Position numbers and translations under genes: made by a program. A stretch of DNA of 25,661 bases from DATDTB01 sp035291025. Lineage in GTDB: Archaea; Iainarchaeota; Iainarchaeia; JAFGOX01; DATDTB01. Within the stretch, counting starts at the first letter, position 1; each line of letters opens with the position of its first letter. This document shows positions 1-6,918 of this stretch, in pieces. The stretch lies in contig DATDTB010000070.1 of assembly GCA_035291025.1 (NCBI GenBank), forward strand, positions 1-25,661, in the 5' to 3' direction. Under the pieces are notes generated by a model. It saw nothing but the letters and a program-made list of their open reading frames with translations, ran no database searches and was not told the origin of the DNA.

Positions 1-61
1 AGGCTGGTAGAGCACCGGACTCTTAATCCGGGTGTCGCGGGTTCAAATCCCGTCGGGCTCG
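1..61 (+). tRNA. tRNA-Lys(CTT), 5' end cut by window
   Basis: The anticodon stem is 15-19 with 27-31 and the seven-base loop 20-26 carries anticodon CTT at 22-24. The T arm pairs 37-41 with 49-53 around loop TTCAAAT. The 3' acceptor strand is 54-60 with discriminator G61. The 5' acceptor strand and part of the D arm lie before the window. No CCA is encoded. The csaA-like gene begins 35 bases downstream. Confidence 0.93.
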
Positions 62-95
62 CCTTTAACGCGCCGAAAAAAGCGAGGGAAAAACA

Positions 96-425
96 GTGAT
101 TTCCTGGGAAGACTTTGAAAAGGTCGAAATGCGGACTGGCACCATTGTGGAAGCGCTGGACTTCCCTGAAGCCAGGAACCCGGCGTACAAGCTCAAAATA
201 GACTTCGGCGCCCTGGGATTGAAGCAGTCAAGCGCCCAAATAACAAGGCTTTACAAAAAAGAAGAACTAGTGGGAAGGCAAATAATTGCAGTAACCAACT
301 TCCCACCAAAGCAAGTAGCGGGCTTTAAGTCAGAATGCCTAGTACTGGGAGTCGTGCTAGGCGACAAAGACGTGGTGTTACTCCAACCAGGCAAGAAAAC
401 GGAAAACGGGGAGAGGATTGCATGA
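96..425 (+). CDS. csaA: CsaA-like tRNA-binding (EMAPII/OB-fold) protein
   Basis: The 109-residue protein is a single tRNA-binding OB-fold domain, the length usual for archaeal CsaA. Family marks are VEMRTGTIVEAL (about 10-21), the NPAYKLKIDFG segment (28-38) and VTNFPPKQVAGFKSECLVLG (66-85). CsaA-type proteins are described as export-related chaperones, but the fold is that of structure-specific tRNA binders, and the neighbouring tRNA genes fit an RNA role. The start is GTG at 96, preceded by GAGGG at 84-88; no ATG fits the domain. The TGA stop overlaps the next gene's ATG (ATGA at 422-425), so the two are probably translationally coupled. Family assignment is confident; cellular role is not. 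Confidence 0.88.
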   Translation: MISWEDFEKVEMRTGTIVEALDFPEARNPAYKLKIDFGALGLKQSSAQITRLYKKEELVGRQIIAVTNFPPKQVAGFKSECLVLGVVLGDKDVVLLQPGKKTENGERIA

Positions 426-754
426 AAATACCACTAAGCAAGACAGAAGTGCACGACAAGAAAGACTTCGTGGCAAAGGTTTACGTCACCAAATCCCAGG
501 ACAGGCCATTCAACGCATTGCTGGTCGAGGTCTTGAAGCGCCACTACAAGGTAAGGCTGAAAAACTCCACTCGCCTGTACTTCGTGATAAAAGGAAATGG
601 AACGTTCACTGTTGACGGCAAGAAAGAAAAAGCGGACTTGTATGACTGCTTCGTGATAAAACACGGGCAAGTTTACGAATATGAGGGAAAAATGAAGCTA
701 ATAGAAGTAAACGTTCCAGCAACAGACGAAAGCAACGAGGAAAAATTGGAGTAA
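422..754 (+). CDS. Small cupin-fold protein
   Basis: This 110-residue protein starts at the ATG inside the ATGA overlap with csaA; a longer in-frame extension from 335 would run over csaA and is rejected. Alternating beta-strand stretches such as RLYFVIKGNGTFTVDGKK (about 48-65), DLYDCFVIKHGQVYEYEG and KLIEVNVPATDES match the single-domain cupin pattern. The histidine-rich metal motif of catalytic cupins is mostly missing (one clear His in IKHGQVYEY), so an enzymatic role is doubtful. The Glu/Lys-rich tail ends four bases before tRNA-Leu(TAA), with no visible promoter between, so gene and tRNA may share a transcript. Substrate unknown. Confidence 0.75.
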   Translation: MKIPLSKTEVHDKKDFVAKVYVTKSQDRPFNALLVEVLKRHYKVRLKNSTRLYFVIKGNGTFTVDGKKEKADLYDCFVIKHGQVYEYEGKMKLIEVNVPATDESNEEKLE

Positions 755-758
755 AAAC

Positions 759-909
759 GCCGGGGTGGCGGAGCCTGGAAAACGCGCAAGACTTAAGATT
801 GAATTGCTTAAGTTAGGACACCACTCGAGGGTGGATGACTTTTGCTGCAGAGGGAAATGAGAAATCTTGTCCCTTTGTGGGTTCAGAGGTTCAAATCCTC
901 TCCCCGGCA
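759..909 (+). tRNA. tRNA-Leu(TAA) with 66-nt intron
   Basis: The acceptor stem pairs GCCGGGG (759-765) with 902-908; discriminator is A909. The anticodon stem CAAGA (787-791) pairs with TCTTG (865-869). Anticodon TAA is at 794-796. The intron is 798-863, between positions 37 and 38. Loop bases CTTA pair with TGAG just before the 3' splice site, leaving three-base bulges AGA and AAA, which is the bulge-helix-bulge motif of the archaeal splicing endonuclease. A long variable arm (CCC/GGG) confirms a class II tRNA. CCA follows directly at 910-912, unlike the other complete tRNAs here, and could be encoded or chance. Confidence 0.93.
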
Positions 910-930
910 CCAAAGCTTTTCCAAAAAAAT

Positions 931-1016
931 GCGGGCGTGGCCCAGTGGCTACGGCGGCAGCCTGCTAAGCTGTTAGGGATTATATCCCTGCGCGAGTTCG
1001 AATCTCGCCGCCCGCG
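931..1016 (+). tRNA. tRNA-Ser(GCT)
   Basis: Acceptor GCGGGCG (931-937) pairs with 1009-1015; discriminator is G1016. The anticodon stem is 957-961 with 969-973, and the loop CTGCTAA gives anticodon GCT at 964-966. A long variable arm with AGGGAT/ATCCCT pairing marks a class II tRNA, as expected for Ser. The T arm is 992-996 with 1004-1008 around TTCGAAT. There is no intron and no encoded CCA. It lies 21 bases after tRNA-Leu(TAA), probably on the same precursor. Confidence 0.95.
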
Positions 1017-1027
1017 CTTTCTTTTAT

Positions 1028-2026
1028 TCAGAAAGGCAAGTAGCGGACCTTCAAAGTGTCCACGAACACGGCAGTGGTGTAGTCGCCAATCATTCTCGGG
1101 AACTTGAACTTTAAGTCCTTGATGAAGTCGAAAAGTTCCTGGTTTGATTTAACCATTACCTCCAACTCGAAGTCGGCGGGCAATCCGATTCCCTCGACTT
1201 CGTAAACGACTATTGGGTTTGACACAACGTATTTTTTCAATTTTTCCAGTTCCTTTCTAGAAACGTTGCTCAAGTTAATTAGCACTTTGTAATAAGTCAG
1301 CCCCAGCTTTGAGTGGTTAATTATTGGGCGATAGCATTCGATGAGTTTTTGTTCCTGCATTTTCTTGACGCGGTAAGAAATTACTTTCTCGGACTCACTG
1401 AGTTTGCGGGACATTTCGGCAACCGAGGCCCGGGCATTCCCGCACAAAAGCTTCAAAATGGAAACGTCAAGCGGGTCAATTGAGATTCTCTCGCTGGTTT
1501 CAGCGATGTGCACTGCTTTTGTGCCAGTGCCCCCGAGCAGGTAACGGTGCTGGTAGTGAATGACGTCGGTTGGAAGCGTTTCAACGCTGAACTTAATGAA
1601 TTCTCCGTAGTTGGTCACAATTTCCTCCCTGAAGTCCTGGAATTCCTTTAGAGAACGGGCCCAAATCACCAAAAGCAAGTCAAAGGGCCCCTGCATTTCG
1701 AACAGCCAAAAGACTTTCTCGTGCGCCTTCAAGTAGTCAATTATTTCCCTTTCCTTTTCGCGGGAAGCGTTCTGCAAAGTCAATAACAACCTGCAGTACT
1801 GGTACCCTAGTTTTGGAACGTTGATTACTGGGTAAAAGCCCTTCACAACGCCTTTCTCTATCAATCCCCTAAACTTGTACTCTGCGCCTTGCTTGCTCAG
1901 CCCAACACGTTTTGCCAAGTCGGAATAAGACGCCCGCGCGTCAAAGTCCAACTCAAACAGCAGCTTCTTGTCCTTCAAGTCAAGCCTTGCCGCCCCGCCC
2001 TCGTAATGCCTTGGAATTTCCTGCAT
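1028..2026 (-). CDS. Double-module Lrp/AsnC family transcriptional regulator
   Basis: The 332-residue protein holds two Lrp-like units in tandem. Unit one has a helix-turn-helix around LDLKDKKLLFELDFDARAS and YSDLAKRVGLSKQGAEYKFR, followed by a beta-alpha RAM-like domain. Unit two repeats this from IDPLDVSILKLLCGNARASV and VAEMSRKLSESEKVISYRVK, with a second effector-like domain. Typical Lrp proteins have one unit of about 150 residues, so one chain here equals a built-in dimer. I prefer ATG at 2026; an upstream in-frame TTG at 2035 is possible. It is divergent from the SET gene across about 125 AT-rich bases with a near-symmetric TAATATTA element. Its ligand and regulon are unknown. Confidence 0.85.
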   Translation of the reverse strand: MQEIPRHYEGGAARLDLKDKKLLFELDFDARASYSDLAKRVGLSKQGAEYKFRGLIEKGVVKGFYPVINVPKLGYQYCRLLLTLQNASREKEREIIDYLKAHEKVFWLFEMQGPFDLLLVIWARSLKEFQDFREEIVTNYGEFIKFSVETLPTDVIHYQHRYLLGGTGTKAVHIAETSERISIDPLDVSILKLLCGNARASVAEMSRKLSESEKVISYRVKKMQEQKLIECYRPIINHSKLGLTYYKVLINLSNVSRKELEKLKKYVVSNPIVVYEVEGIGLPADFELEVMVKSNQELFDFIKDLKFKFPRMIGDYTTAVFVDTLKVRYLPF

Positions 2027-2084
2027 TCCAGTCAAAACGAAAAATAGAGATTAAAAAACCTCCTTTTTACAAAAAAAACATTGA

Positions 2085-2141
2085 AAAAGTTAATATTAAA
2101 CCAAAGCCAGTTTTGTCTAGTTCTAACAAAAAACAAAGGAG
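2085..2141. promoter_or_regulatory. Divergent promoter region, Lrp gene / SET gene
   Basis: An AT-rich, near-palindromic TTAATATTAA element near 2090-2100 reads as a TATA box in both directions. On the plus strand it is followed by AAAGGAG at 2135-2141, eleven bases before the SET ATG at 2153, so the SET mRNA would have a short leader with a ribosome binding site. On the minus strand it lies about 65-70 bases before the Lrp start. The placement is by inspection only. Confidence 0.45.
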
Positions 2142-2152
2142 CGCAAGCAGAT

Positions 2153-2683
2153 ATGACGCTTTTGAAGTGGAACAGCCGCCTGGCAAGCAGCAAAGTCATC
2201 CCAGGCAAGTCTCCTCTGTCTGGCCACGGCTTGTTTGCCAGGGAAGAAATAAAAAAAGGCGAAACCGTGATGGTGTACGGCGGCGTTGTTGTTCCTTTAA
2301 ATGAAATAATGCAGTACCACGAATTAAGCCACTTGGGCATCCAAGTAAACGACAACGCCTTTCTTTGCCCGCACGACTTAAAAAAAGCCGTTGAAATAGG
2401 CGCAATCAATCACTCATGCGACCCAAACTGCGGGTTCAAAGACTCAGTAACGGTTGCCGCGTTGAGGAAAATAAAACGAGGGGAAGAGCTTTTCCTGGAC
2501 TACGCTTTCATGGAATCACACAGATTCGATTTTGACTGTTTGTGCGGCTCCCGTGAGTGCAGGAAAAAAGTGACCCCTGAAGACTGGAAAAGCGGAAAAC
2601 TCCAGGAAAAGTACTTTGAGTGCTTTTCGCCTTACTTGAAGGAAAAAATAACAAGATCTCGTTTTCAGTTAGCAAACACGTAG
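2153..2683 (+). CDS. SET-domain protein (putative protein lysine methyltransferase)
   Basis: The 176-residue protein is essentially one SET domain. SGHGLFA (23-29) is the N-terminal SAM-binding motif, NHSCDPN (86-92) the pseudoknot motif and LFLDYAF (113-119) the catalytic-tyrosine motif. The post-SET-like DCLCGSREC puts cysteines at 129, 131 and 136; together with Cys94 they could bind zinc. SET proteins transfer methyl groups from SAM to lysines; archaeal targets are mostly chromatin or DNA-binding proteins, and the target here is unknown. ATG 2153 is chosen because AAAGGAG precedes it and the domain begins just after; the frame stays open upstream to a TTG near 2081. It is divergent from the Lrp-type regulator. 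Confidence 0.87.
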   Translation: MTLLKWNSRLASSKVIPGKSPLSGHGLFAREEIKKGETVMVYGGVVVPLNEIMQYHELSHLGIQVNDNAFLCPHDLKKAVEIGAINHSCDPNCGFKDSVTVAALRKIKRGEELFLDYAFMESHRFDFDCLCGSRECRKKVTPEDWKSGKLQEKYFECFSPYLKEKITRSRFQLANT

Positions 2684-2713
2684 TGCCAAGGCTTTTCCCT
2701 ACGGCAGCGAGGG

Positions 2714-2748
2714 GCTTTAAAACCTTTCAAGACCCGTTTGTATAAAAC
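2714..2748 (+). promoter_or_regulatory. Promoter of tRNA-Leu(CAA)
   Basis: Two TATA-like boxes precede the tRNA: CTTTAAAAC around 2715-2723, about 40 bases upstream, and TATAAAAC at 2741-2748. The first is at the usual distance if transcription starts a few bases before the mature 5' end. No gene lies between 2684 and 2758. Confidence 0.5.
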
Positions 2749-2758
2749 TTGTTTTAGC

Positions 2759-2929
2759 GCAGGGGTAGCAAAGCTTGGTCAAATGCGACGGTCTCAAGAT
2801 TTTCTTGAATCGTGAGAAATGAGTTCCCGTTTCCGGGAGCGATGAAATTAAAGCGCTTTTGCCTTACAGGCCGAGAATGAGAAAGCCGTTCCCTTTGTGG
2901 GTTCACAGGTTCGAATCCTGTCCCCTGCA
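2759..2929 (+). tRNA. tRNA-Leu(CAA) with 85-nt intron
   Basis: Acceptor GCAGGGG (2759-2765) pairs with 2922-2928; discriminator is A2929. The anticodon stem is ACGGT (2788-2792) with GCCGT (2885-2889), one G.U pair. Anticodon CAA is at 2795-2797. The intron is 2799-2883, between positions 37 and 38. Loop bases CTCA pair perfectly with intron TGAG before the 3' splice site, giving three-base bulges AGA and AAA and a further helix TTTTC with GAGAA: a canonical bulge-helix-bulge. The variable arm CCC-TTTGT-GGG equals that of tRNA-Leu(TAA). CCA is not encoded. Confidence 0.93.
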
Positions 2930-2948
2930 CTAATTATTTTTACTCTCG

Positions 2949-3407
2949 GTGAAACTAGTGCTAAATGATTTAGTCAAGGGAACTGACTACACTGGCGTTT
3001 GCGTCGTGTACTTCTGCCACGACAACCAAGGGAACTTCGTGATGGGCAAGCGCGGCAAGAACACGCGCGACGAGCACGAAAAGTGGGACATTGGCGGCGG
3101 CGGAGTCAAGTTCGGGGAAACGATTGAAAATACTATTAAGAGGGAAGTAAGGGAAGAGTACTGCACTGACGTCTTGGACTGCGAGTTCCTCGGCTACAGG
3201 GACGTCCACAGGACCCACAACGGGAAGCCAACGCACTGGGTTGCGCTTGACTTCAAGGTCTTGGTGGAGGGAAAAAAAGTAAAGAACGGTGAACCGGAAA
3301 TGTTTGATGAAGTGAAGTGGTTCACTCTGGATTCGTTGCCGGAAAACGTGCACTCACAGTTCCCTAACTTCTTGGACTTGTACAAGGAAAGGCTCGTGGG
3401 AAAATGA
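2949..3407 (+). CDS. Nudix hydrolase
   Basis: The 152-residue protein contains a Nudix box at 51-73: Gly51, Glu57, then REVREE at 65-70, the metal-binding signature of hydrolases that cleave nucleoside diphosphates linked to another moiety. The usual Gly near the box end is Cys72, a mild deviation. The substrate cannot be told from sequence; WVALDFKVLVEG and EMFDEVKWFTLDSLP are generic Nudix strands. The start is GTG at 2949; GTG at 2958 is an alternative. Its TGA overlaps the ABC ATPase start (ATGA, 3404-3407), so it leads an operon with the exporter, an unusual partner for which I see no functional reason. Confidence 0.88.
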   Translation: MKLVLNDLVKGTDYTGVCVVYFCHDNQGNFVMGKRGKNTRDEHEKWDIGGGGVKFGETIENTIKREVREEYCTDVLDCEFLGYRDVHRTHNGKPTHWVALDFKVLVEGKKVKNGEPEMFDEVKWFTLDSLPENVHSQFPNFLDLYKERLVGK

Positions 3408-4351
3408 ACGCCATTGAAGTTAATGACTTGAGGAAGACTTTCGACAAAGTCAAGGCAGTTGACTCCATTTCATTCAGCGTACGCCAAGGTGAAGTATTCG
3501 GGTTGCTTGGACCGAACGGGGCCGGGAAGACGACTACCTTGTTAATGCTTGCGACACTGGCAAAGCCGACTGGCGGAACGGCTAAAGTGAACGGCTTCGA
3601 CGTTTCCACTCAACCATTGAATGTGAGGAAGAGCATTGGAATGGTCTTCCAGGATCCGAGCAGCGACAAGCTCCTCACGGCTTACGAGAACTTGAAGATC
3701 CACGCAATGCTTTACTCGGTTCCGCCAAAAGAGGAAGGGGTTAGGATTGAAAGGGCGCTAAAGTTGGTGGGCTTGTTTGAGAGAAAGGACGAAGTAGTGA
3801 AAAAGTACTCCGGCGGAATGAGGCGCCGCCTGGAACTCGCGCGCGGCCTGATCCACGAGCCACGCGTTTTGTACTTGGACGAGCCAACTCTGGGATTGGA
3901 CCCGCAGGCTCGAAAGAAAATATGGGAATACATTGAGGCGCTGGCGCGGCGGGAAAAGATGACTGTTGTGATAACGACGCATTACATGGAGGAAGCCGAC
4001 CAGTTGTGCGACCGCGTGGCAATAATTGACAACGGGAAAATAATAGCCTTGGACACCCCCGAGAACTTGAAGAAAGTGGTTGGGGGGGAAATCGTTGAGT
4101 TGGTCGCGCCACTCAAGAACGCTTCAAAGCTGAAAAAGTTAAAGTTCGTGAAAAGAATAGAACACAAAAACAACTCAATAATACTCACTGTAGTGAACGC
4201 CGGAAAGAACTTGCCGGGAATACTAAAGGCAACGCGCAACGTTGAATCCGTGGAAGTAAGAAAACCCACACTGGAAGACGTGTTCCTGCACTTCACTGGA
4301 AAGAAGATACGGGAAGGGGAGAGCCCCGAGCGGAACCTGTTGCTCTGGTGA
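3404..4351 (+). CDS. ABC-2 type transporter ATP-binding protein
   Basis: This 315-residue ATPase has Walker A GPNGAGKT (36-43), Q-loop FQDPS (82-86), signature YSGGM (135-139), Walker B VLYLDEP (155-161) and H-loop TTH (191-193). The DrrA/CcmA-like layout, including a C-terminal regulatory extension after about residue 230 ending in KPTLEDVFLHFTG, is typical of ABC-2 exporters for drugs, lipids or polysaccharides. It starts in the ATGA overlap with the Nudix gene and ends six bases before the permease gene, so the two form one transporter. Substrate unknown. Confidence 0.95.
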   Translation: MNAIEVNDLRKTFDKVKAVDSISFSVRQGEVFGLLGPNGAGKTTTLLMLATLAKPTGGTAKVNGFDVSTQPLNVRKSIGMVFQDPSSDKLLTAYENLKIHAMLYSVPPKEEGVRIERALKLVGLFERKDEVVKKYSGGMRRRLELARGLIHEPRVLYLDEPTLGLDPQARKKIWEYIEALARREKMTVVITTHYMEEADQLCDRVAIIDNGKIIALDTPENLKKVVGGEIVELVAPLKNASKLKKLKFVKRIEHKNNSIILTVVNAGKNLPGILKATRNVESVEVRKPTLEDVFLHFTGKKIREGESPERNLLLW

Positions 4352-4357
4352 CAATTT

Positions 4358-5107
4358 ATGGGCGAATTTAGCGGCATTAAGGCGATTTGGTACCGAGAAC
4401 TGTTGGTGTTCAGGCGGGAGTGGATGGAAATTCTATCTGCAATAATAACTCCACTGGTTTGGATCGTTTTGTTTGGGACGGGGCTTGGTTCCAGGGTGGA
4501 AATAGACGGGCTCAACTACAGGACATTTGTTTACCCTGGAATAATAGTCCAGTCAATCCTCTTCACGTCAATTTTTTACGGGACTTACCTGATTTGGGAC
4601 AGGAAAGTGGACTTGCTCAAGGAAGTAATGGTCGCGCCAATTACTCGCTTTAGCATGTTTTTGGGCAAAGTGCTCGGCGGGGCAAACAGGCCGCTAGTCC
4701 AGGTAATGGTGTTATTGGCTATCGCGGGCTTTTTTGGAATACACGTCGGCATTGCAAACGCGTTGCTGGTGTTGGTTTTTGCCGTCCTGTTGGTGGTGTC
4801 AATGACGAGCATTGGGTTGATTATTGGGTCCAGGATGGAAAACGCCGAGGCGTTCAGCTTGATTTTTTCCCTGGTAATGTACCCAATGTTCTTCATTTCC
4901 GGGGCGCTGTTCCCAGTAGACAATCTCCCAGGGTGGCTTGCGCTCTTGAACAAAATAGACCCGGCGACTTATGCAGTGGACGCGTTCAGGGAGTTGTTGC
5001 TTGGGACAAGGCACTTTGGACTGGTCACGGACTTCATTGTATTGACTGCGTTCGCGGCATTGTTCTTGGCAATTGGCGCAAAGTCGTTCGAGGGAATGAA
5101 GGCGTGA
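4358..5107 (+). CDS. ABC-2 type transporter permease
   Basis: The 249-residue protein has six likely membrane segments, near 24-44, 58-80, 107-128, 132-155, 166-188 and 224-242, the size and topology of ABC-2 permeases. The region FFISGALFPVDNLPGWLALL (about 175-194) is the family's conserved segment before the last helix. ATG at 4358 follows GGTGA at the end of the ATPase gene, which can serve as the ribosome binding site. It works with the upstream ATPase as an exporter; the cargo is not evident. Confidence 0.92.
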   Translation: MGEFSGIKAIWYRELLVFRREWMEILSAIITPLVWIVLFGTGLGSRVEIDGLNYRTFVYPGIIVQSILFTSIFYGTYLIWDRKVDLLKEVMVAPITRFSMFLGKVLGGANRPLVQVMVLLAIAGFFGIHVGIANALLVLVFAVLLVVSMTSIGLIIGSRMENAEAFSLIFSLVMYPMFFISGALFPVDNLPGWLALLNKIDPATYAVDAFRELLLGTRHFGLVTDFIVLTAFAALFLAIGAKSFEGMKA

Positions 5108-5179
5108 CGAATAAAGCGTTTTAAACACTTGCGCTGGTTGTTTTGTTTAAGGAAAAAAGAAGCTATTTCTTGGAAGAAA

Positions 5180-5252
5180 GCCTTGTTGGTGTAGCGGCCT
5201 AGCATGCCACCCTGTCACGGTGGCGACCCGGGTTCAAATCCCGGACAAGGCG
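5180..5252 (+). tRNA. tRNA-Asp(GTC)
   Basis: Acceptor GCCTTGT (5180-5186) pairs with ACAAGGC (5245-5251); discriminator is G5252. Loop CTGTCAC at 5212-5218 gives anticodon GTC at 5214-5216, closed by CCACC/GGTGG. The T arm is CCGGG/CCCGG around TTCAAAT. There is no intron and no encoded CCA. A run of seven T follows at once. Confidence 0.96.
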
Positions 5253-5260
5253 CTTTTTTT
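5253..5260 (+). terminator. T-tract terminator after tRNA-Asp
   Basis: Seven consecutive T (5254-5260) directly follow the tRNA, a typical archaeal T-rich termination signal. The Sua5 gene starts 20 bases later. Confidence 0.6.
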
Positions 5261-5280
5261 ACCGCTAACGTGGAACCGCC

Positions 5281-5847
5281 ATGCAAGTAATCAATGCAAA
5301 AAACGCGAAGGACTGCGAAAGGCAAGTGATTCAAGCGTTTGCAACGGGAAAACTGGTTGCCTATCCAACAGACACCGTTTACGGGCTGGGCTGCGACGCA
5401 ACCAATGAAACGGCTGTGGAAAGGGTTTACTGGGCAAAACAGCGGGAGAAAAAGCCAGTCTCGGTCATCGCGCCTTCAATTCAATGGATTAAGGAAAACT
5501 GCGAGTGCCCAAACGACAACCCAGAAAAGTACTTGCCCGGGCCTTACACGCTGGTCTTGCCCTTGAAAAACAAGGACTGCGTGTCAGAGGCAGTGCTGCA
5601 GGGGAGAGAGACGCTGGGGGTAAGGATTCCAAGGCACTGGATTTCAAGTGTTGCGAAAGACTTCGGGAAGCCAGTTGTTACAACCAGCCTAAACCTATCC
5701 GGGAAGCCAACAATTACTTGCCTTGAAGAGCTCCCGGAAAGCATTGAAAAACACATTGACTTGTTTGTAAGCGAGGGAAGGCTTGAAGGAAGGCCTTCCA
5801 CAATAGTCCTATTTAGTGAAGGCAAAACGACTGAAGTCAGGCGCTGA
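5281..5847 (+). CDS. tsaC: L-threonylcarbamoyladenylate synthase (Sua5/YrdC/TsaC family)
   Basis: The enzyme makes threonylcarbamoyl-AMP from threonine, bicarbonate and ATP, the first step of t6A37 modification of ANN-decoding tRNAs. Family marks are YPTDTVYGLG (28-37), KQREKKP (53-59), PGPYTLVL (86-93), GVRIP (113-117) and TTSLNLSG (134-141). At 188 residues it has only the YrdC-like catalytic domain and lacks the C-terminal Sua5 domain common in archaeal Sua5, so it is closer to bacterial TsaC in architecture. ATG 5281 has no clear ribosome binding site. The gene sits between tRNA-Asp and tRNA-Leu(TAG), which starts eight bases after its stop. Confidence 0.93.
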   Translation: MQVINAKNAKDCERQVIQAFATGKLVAYPTDTVYGLGCDATNETAVERVYWAKQREKKPVSVIAPSIQWIKENCECPNDNPEKYLPGPYTLVLPLKNKDCVSEAVLQGRETLGVRIPRHWISSVAKDFGKPVVTTSLNLSGKPTITCLEELPESIEKHIDLFVSEGRLEGRPSTIVLFSEGKTTEVRR

Positions 5848-5854
5848 AAGAAAA

Positions 5855-5940
5855 GCGGGGGTTGCCAAGCCCGGTCAACGGCGCAGGGTTTAGGCCCCTG
5901 TCACTTTGTGTGTTCGGAGGTTCAAATCCTCCCCCCCGCA
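5855..5940 (+). tRNA. tRNA-Leu(TAG)
   Basis: Acceptor GCGGGGG (5855-5861) pairs with CCCCCGC (5933-5939); discriminator is A5940. The anticodon stem CAGGG (5884-5888) pairs with CCCTG (5896-5900), with anticodon TAG at 5891-5893. It has a long variable arm and T arm GGAGG/CCTCC. Unlike the two other tRNA-Leu genes here it has no intron. CCTTTTTC follows and may terminate transcription. Confidence 0.95.
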
Positions 5941-5989
5941 CTCCTTTTTCAAGATTTTGAGCCAAGTTAAGGCTTAAGGGCTGACCAGT

Positions 5990-6910
5990 ATGTCAATAGA
6001 AAAAAAGGAAAGAGAAGCAAACGCCAAGCTTGTCACTTACTTCAGGGACATGTGGGCAAACGAGGTAAAAGGCTTGGCGCTGCAATTGCAAGGTTTGGAC
6101 GCCGAAAAAGCGTGGACGCCCGAAGAAGCAGAAGCAATAAGCCTAATGAAGGAAGATATAAAAAACGAAATGCGGCAAACGGGGAAAAGCCTCCGGGAAG
6201 CGCGGGCATGGCTTAAGTCTCCAGCGCTCCAAAGGAAGAGCCTCCCTTCAATGCTCCAAGTAAAAACCAGGCAAGTAAGGGTTGAAGGAGTTCCAGTGAC
6301 GATAGTTACTCAACTGCACGCAAACTATCCCTTTCGTGGGTTTGTCAAGCCTGAAGAAATCAAGGACAAGATCCCGCGTGACGCGAAAATAATTGCACTA
6401 GAACTCGCGGGAAGGGAAAGGCTACACAAAAATAAGCAAGCTCACTTGGAAAAAGAAGAACTTGTTTTTGCCGGGCCCGGGCAAAAACTGGCGCTGGTGG
6501 ACGCCGCGGTGGAGCCACTCAAGCAGAAAGACATTGAACTCAATCAGAAAACAGTCCTGGAAGTCTTGAGGGCACGGCGGGAACTGCCAGACAGGACGGG
6601 GCCAATGTCAGACCAAGCGCGGGAAATGCTCATGGCAAACAATGTTTGGGCGCTTGCAAAGACGCAAAAGAAGCCAATTGCAGTCATAACGCACCACGGG
6701 CACGGCGCAAACATTGAGGAATACCTCATTAATAGGGAAAAACTAATAAGGCACATGAAAAGCGTTGGAAGGGCTGGGAAGGGTGGGATAATGATTCCTG
6801 TTGGCCCCCACCAGCAGACTATTTGGGCTCACGCCAAGTGGGAAGGCTTTGAGTTAATAGACCCAATTACCAGGAAAAGGATAAGGCCCCAGAAAAGGAG
6901 GGCACGTTAA
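5990..6910 (+). CDS. Uncharacterised protein, possibly TraB/ChaN-like fold
   Basis: The 306-residue soluble protein has a charged helical N-terminus (about 1-95). Then come TIVTQLHANYPFRGFV (near 104-119), AKIIALELAGRERL, a long helical middle, and AVITHHGHGANIEEYL near 229-244, ending in a basic tail KRIRPQKRRAR. The order early His, then Glu in IALEL, then a glycine/histidine motif before a helix recalls the TraB/PrgY/TIKI/ChaN group of putative metalloproteases and haem-related proteins. That resemblance is mine and weak. ATG 5990 is the first good start. It converges on trm56 with eight bases between stops. No signal peptide or membrane segment is seen. Confidence 0.7.
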   Translation: MSIEKKEREANAKLVTYFRDMWANEVKGLALQLQGLDAEKAWTPEEAEAISLMKEDIKNEMRQTGKSLREARAWLKSPALQRKSLPSMLQVKTRQVRVEGVPVTIVTQLHANYPFRGFVKPEEIKDKIPRDAKIIALELAGRERLHKNKQAHLEKEELVFAGPGQKLALVDAAVEPLKQKDIELNQKTVLEVLRARRELPDRTGPMSDQAREMLMANNVWALAKTQKKPIAVITHHGHGANIEEYLINREKLIRHMKSVGRAGKGGIMIPVGPHQQTIWAHAKWEGFELIDPITRKRIRPQKRRAR

Positions 6911-6918
6911 GTCAGAAA

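Noticed and set aside
910..912. CCA tail as proof of encoded CCA ends in this genome
   Set aside because: None of the other complete tRNAs in the window is followed by CCA, so this instance may be chance.
2060..2069. Strong GGAGG ribosome binding site for the Lrp gene
   Set aside because: On the minus strand it lies about 25-34 bases before the possible starts, too far, with no in-frame start at the right distance.
2081..2152. 24-residue N-terminal extension of the SET protein from TTG
   Set aside because: It would include the promoter and ribosome binding site; ATG 2153 has AAAGGAG upstream and fits the domain start.
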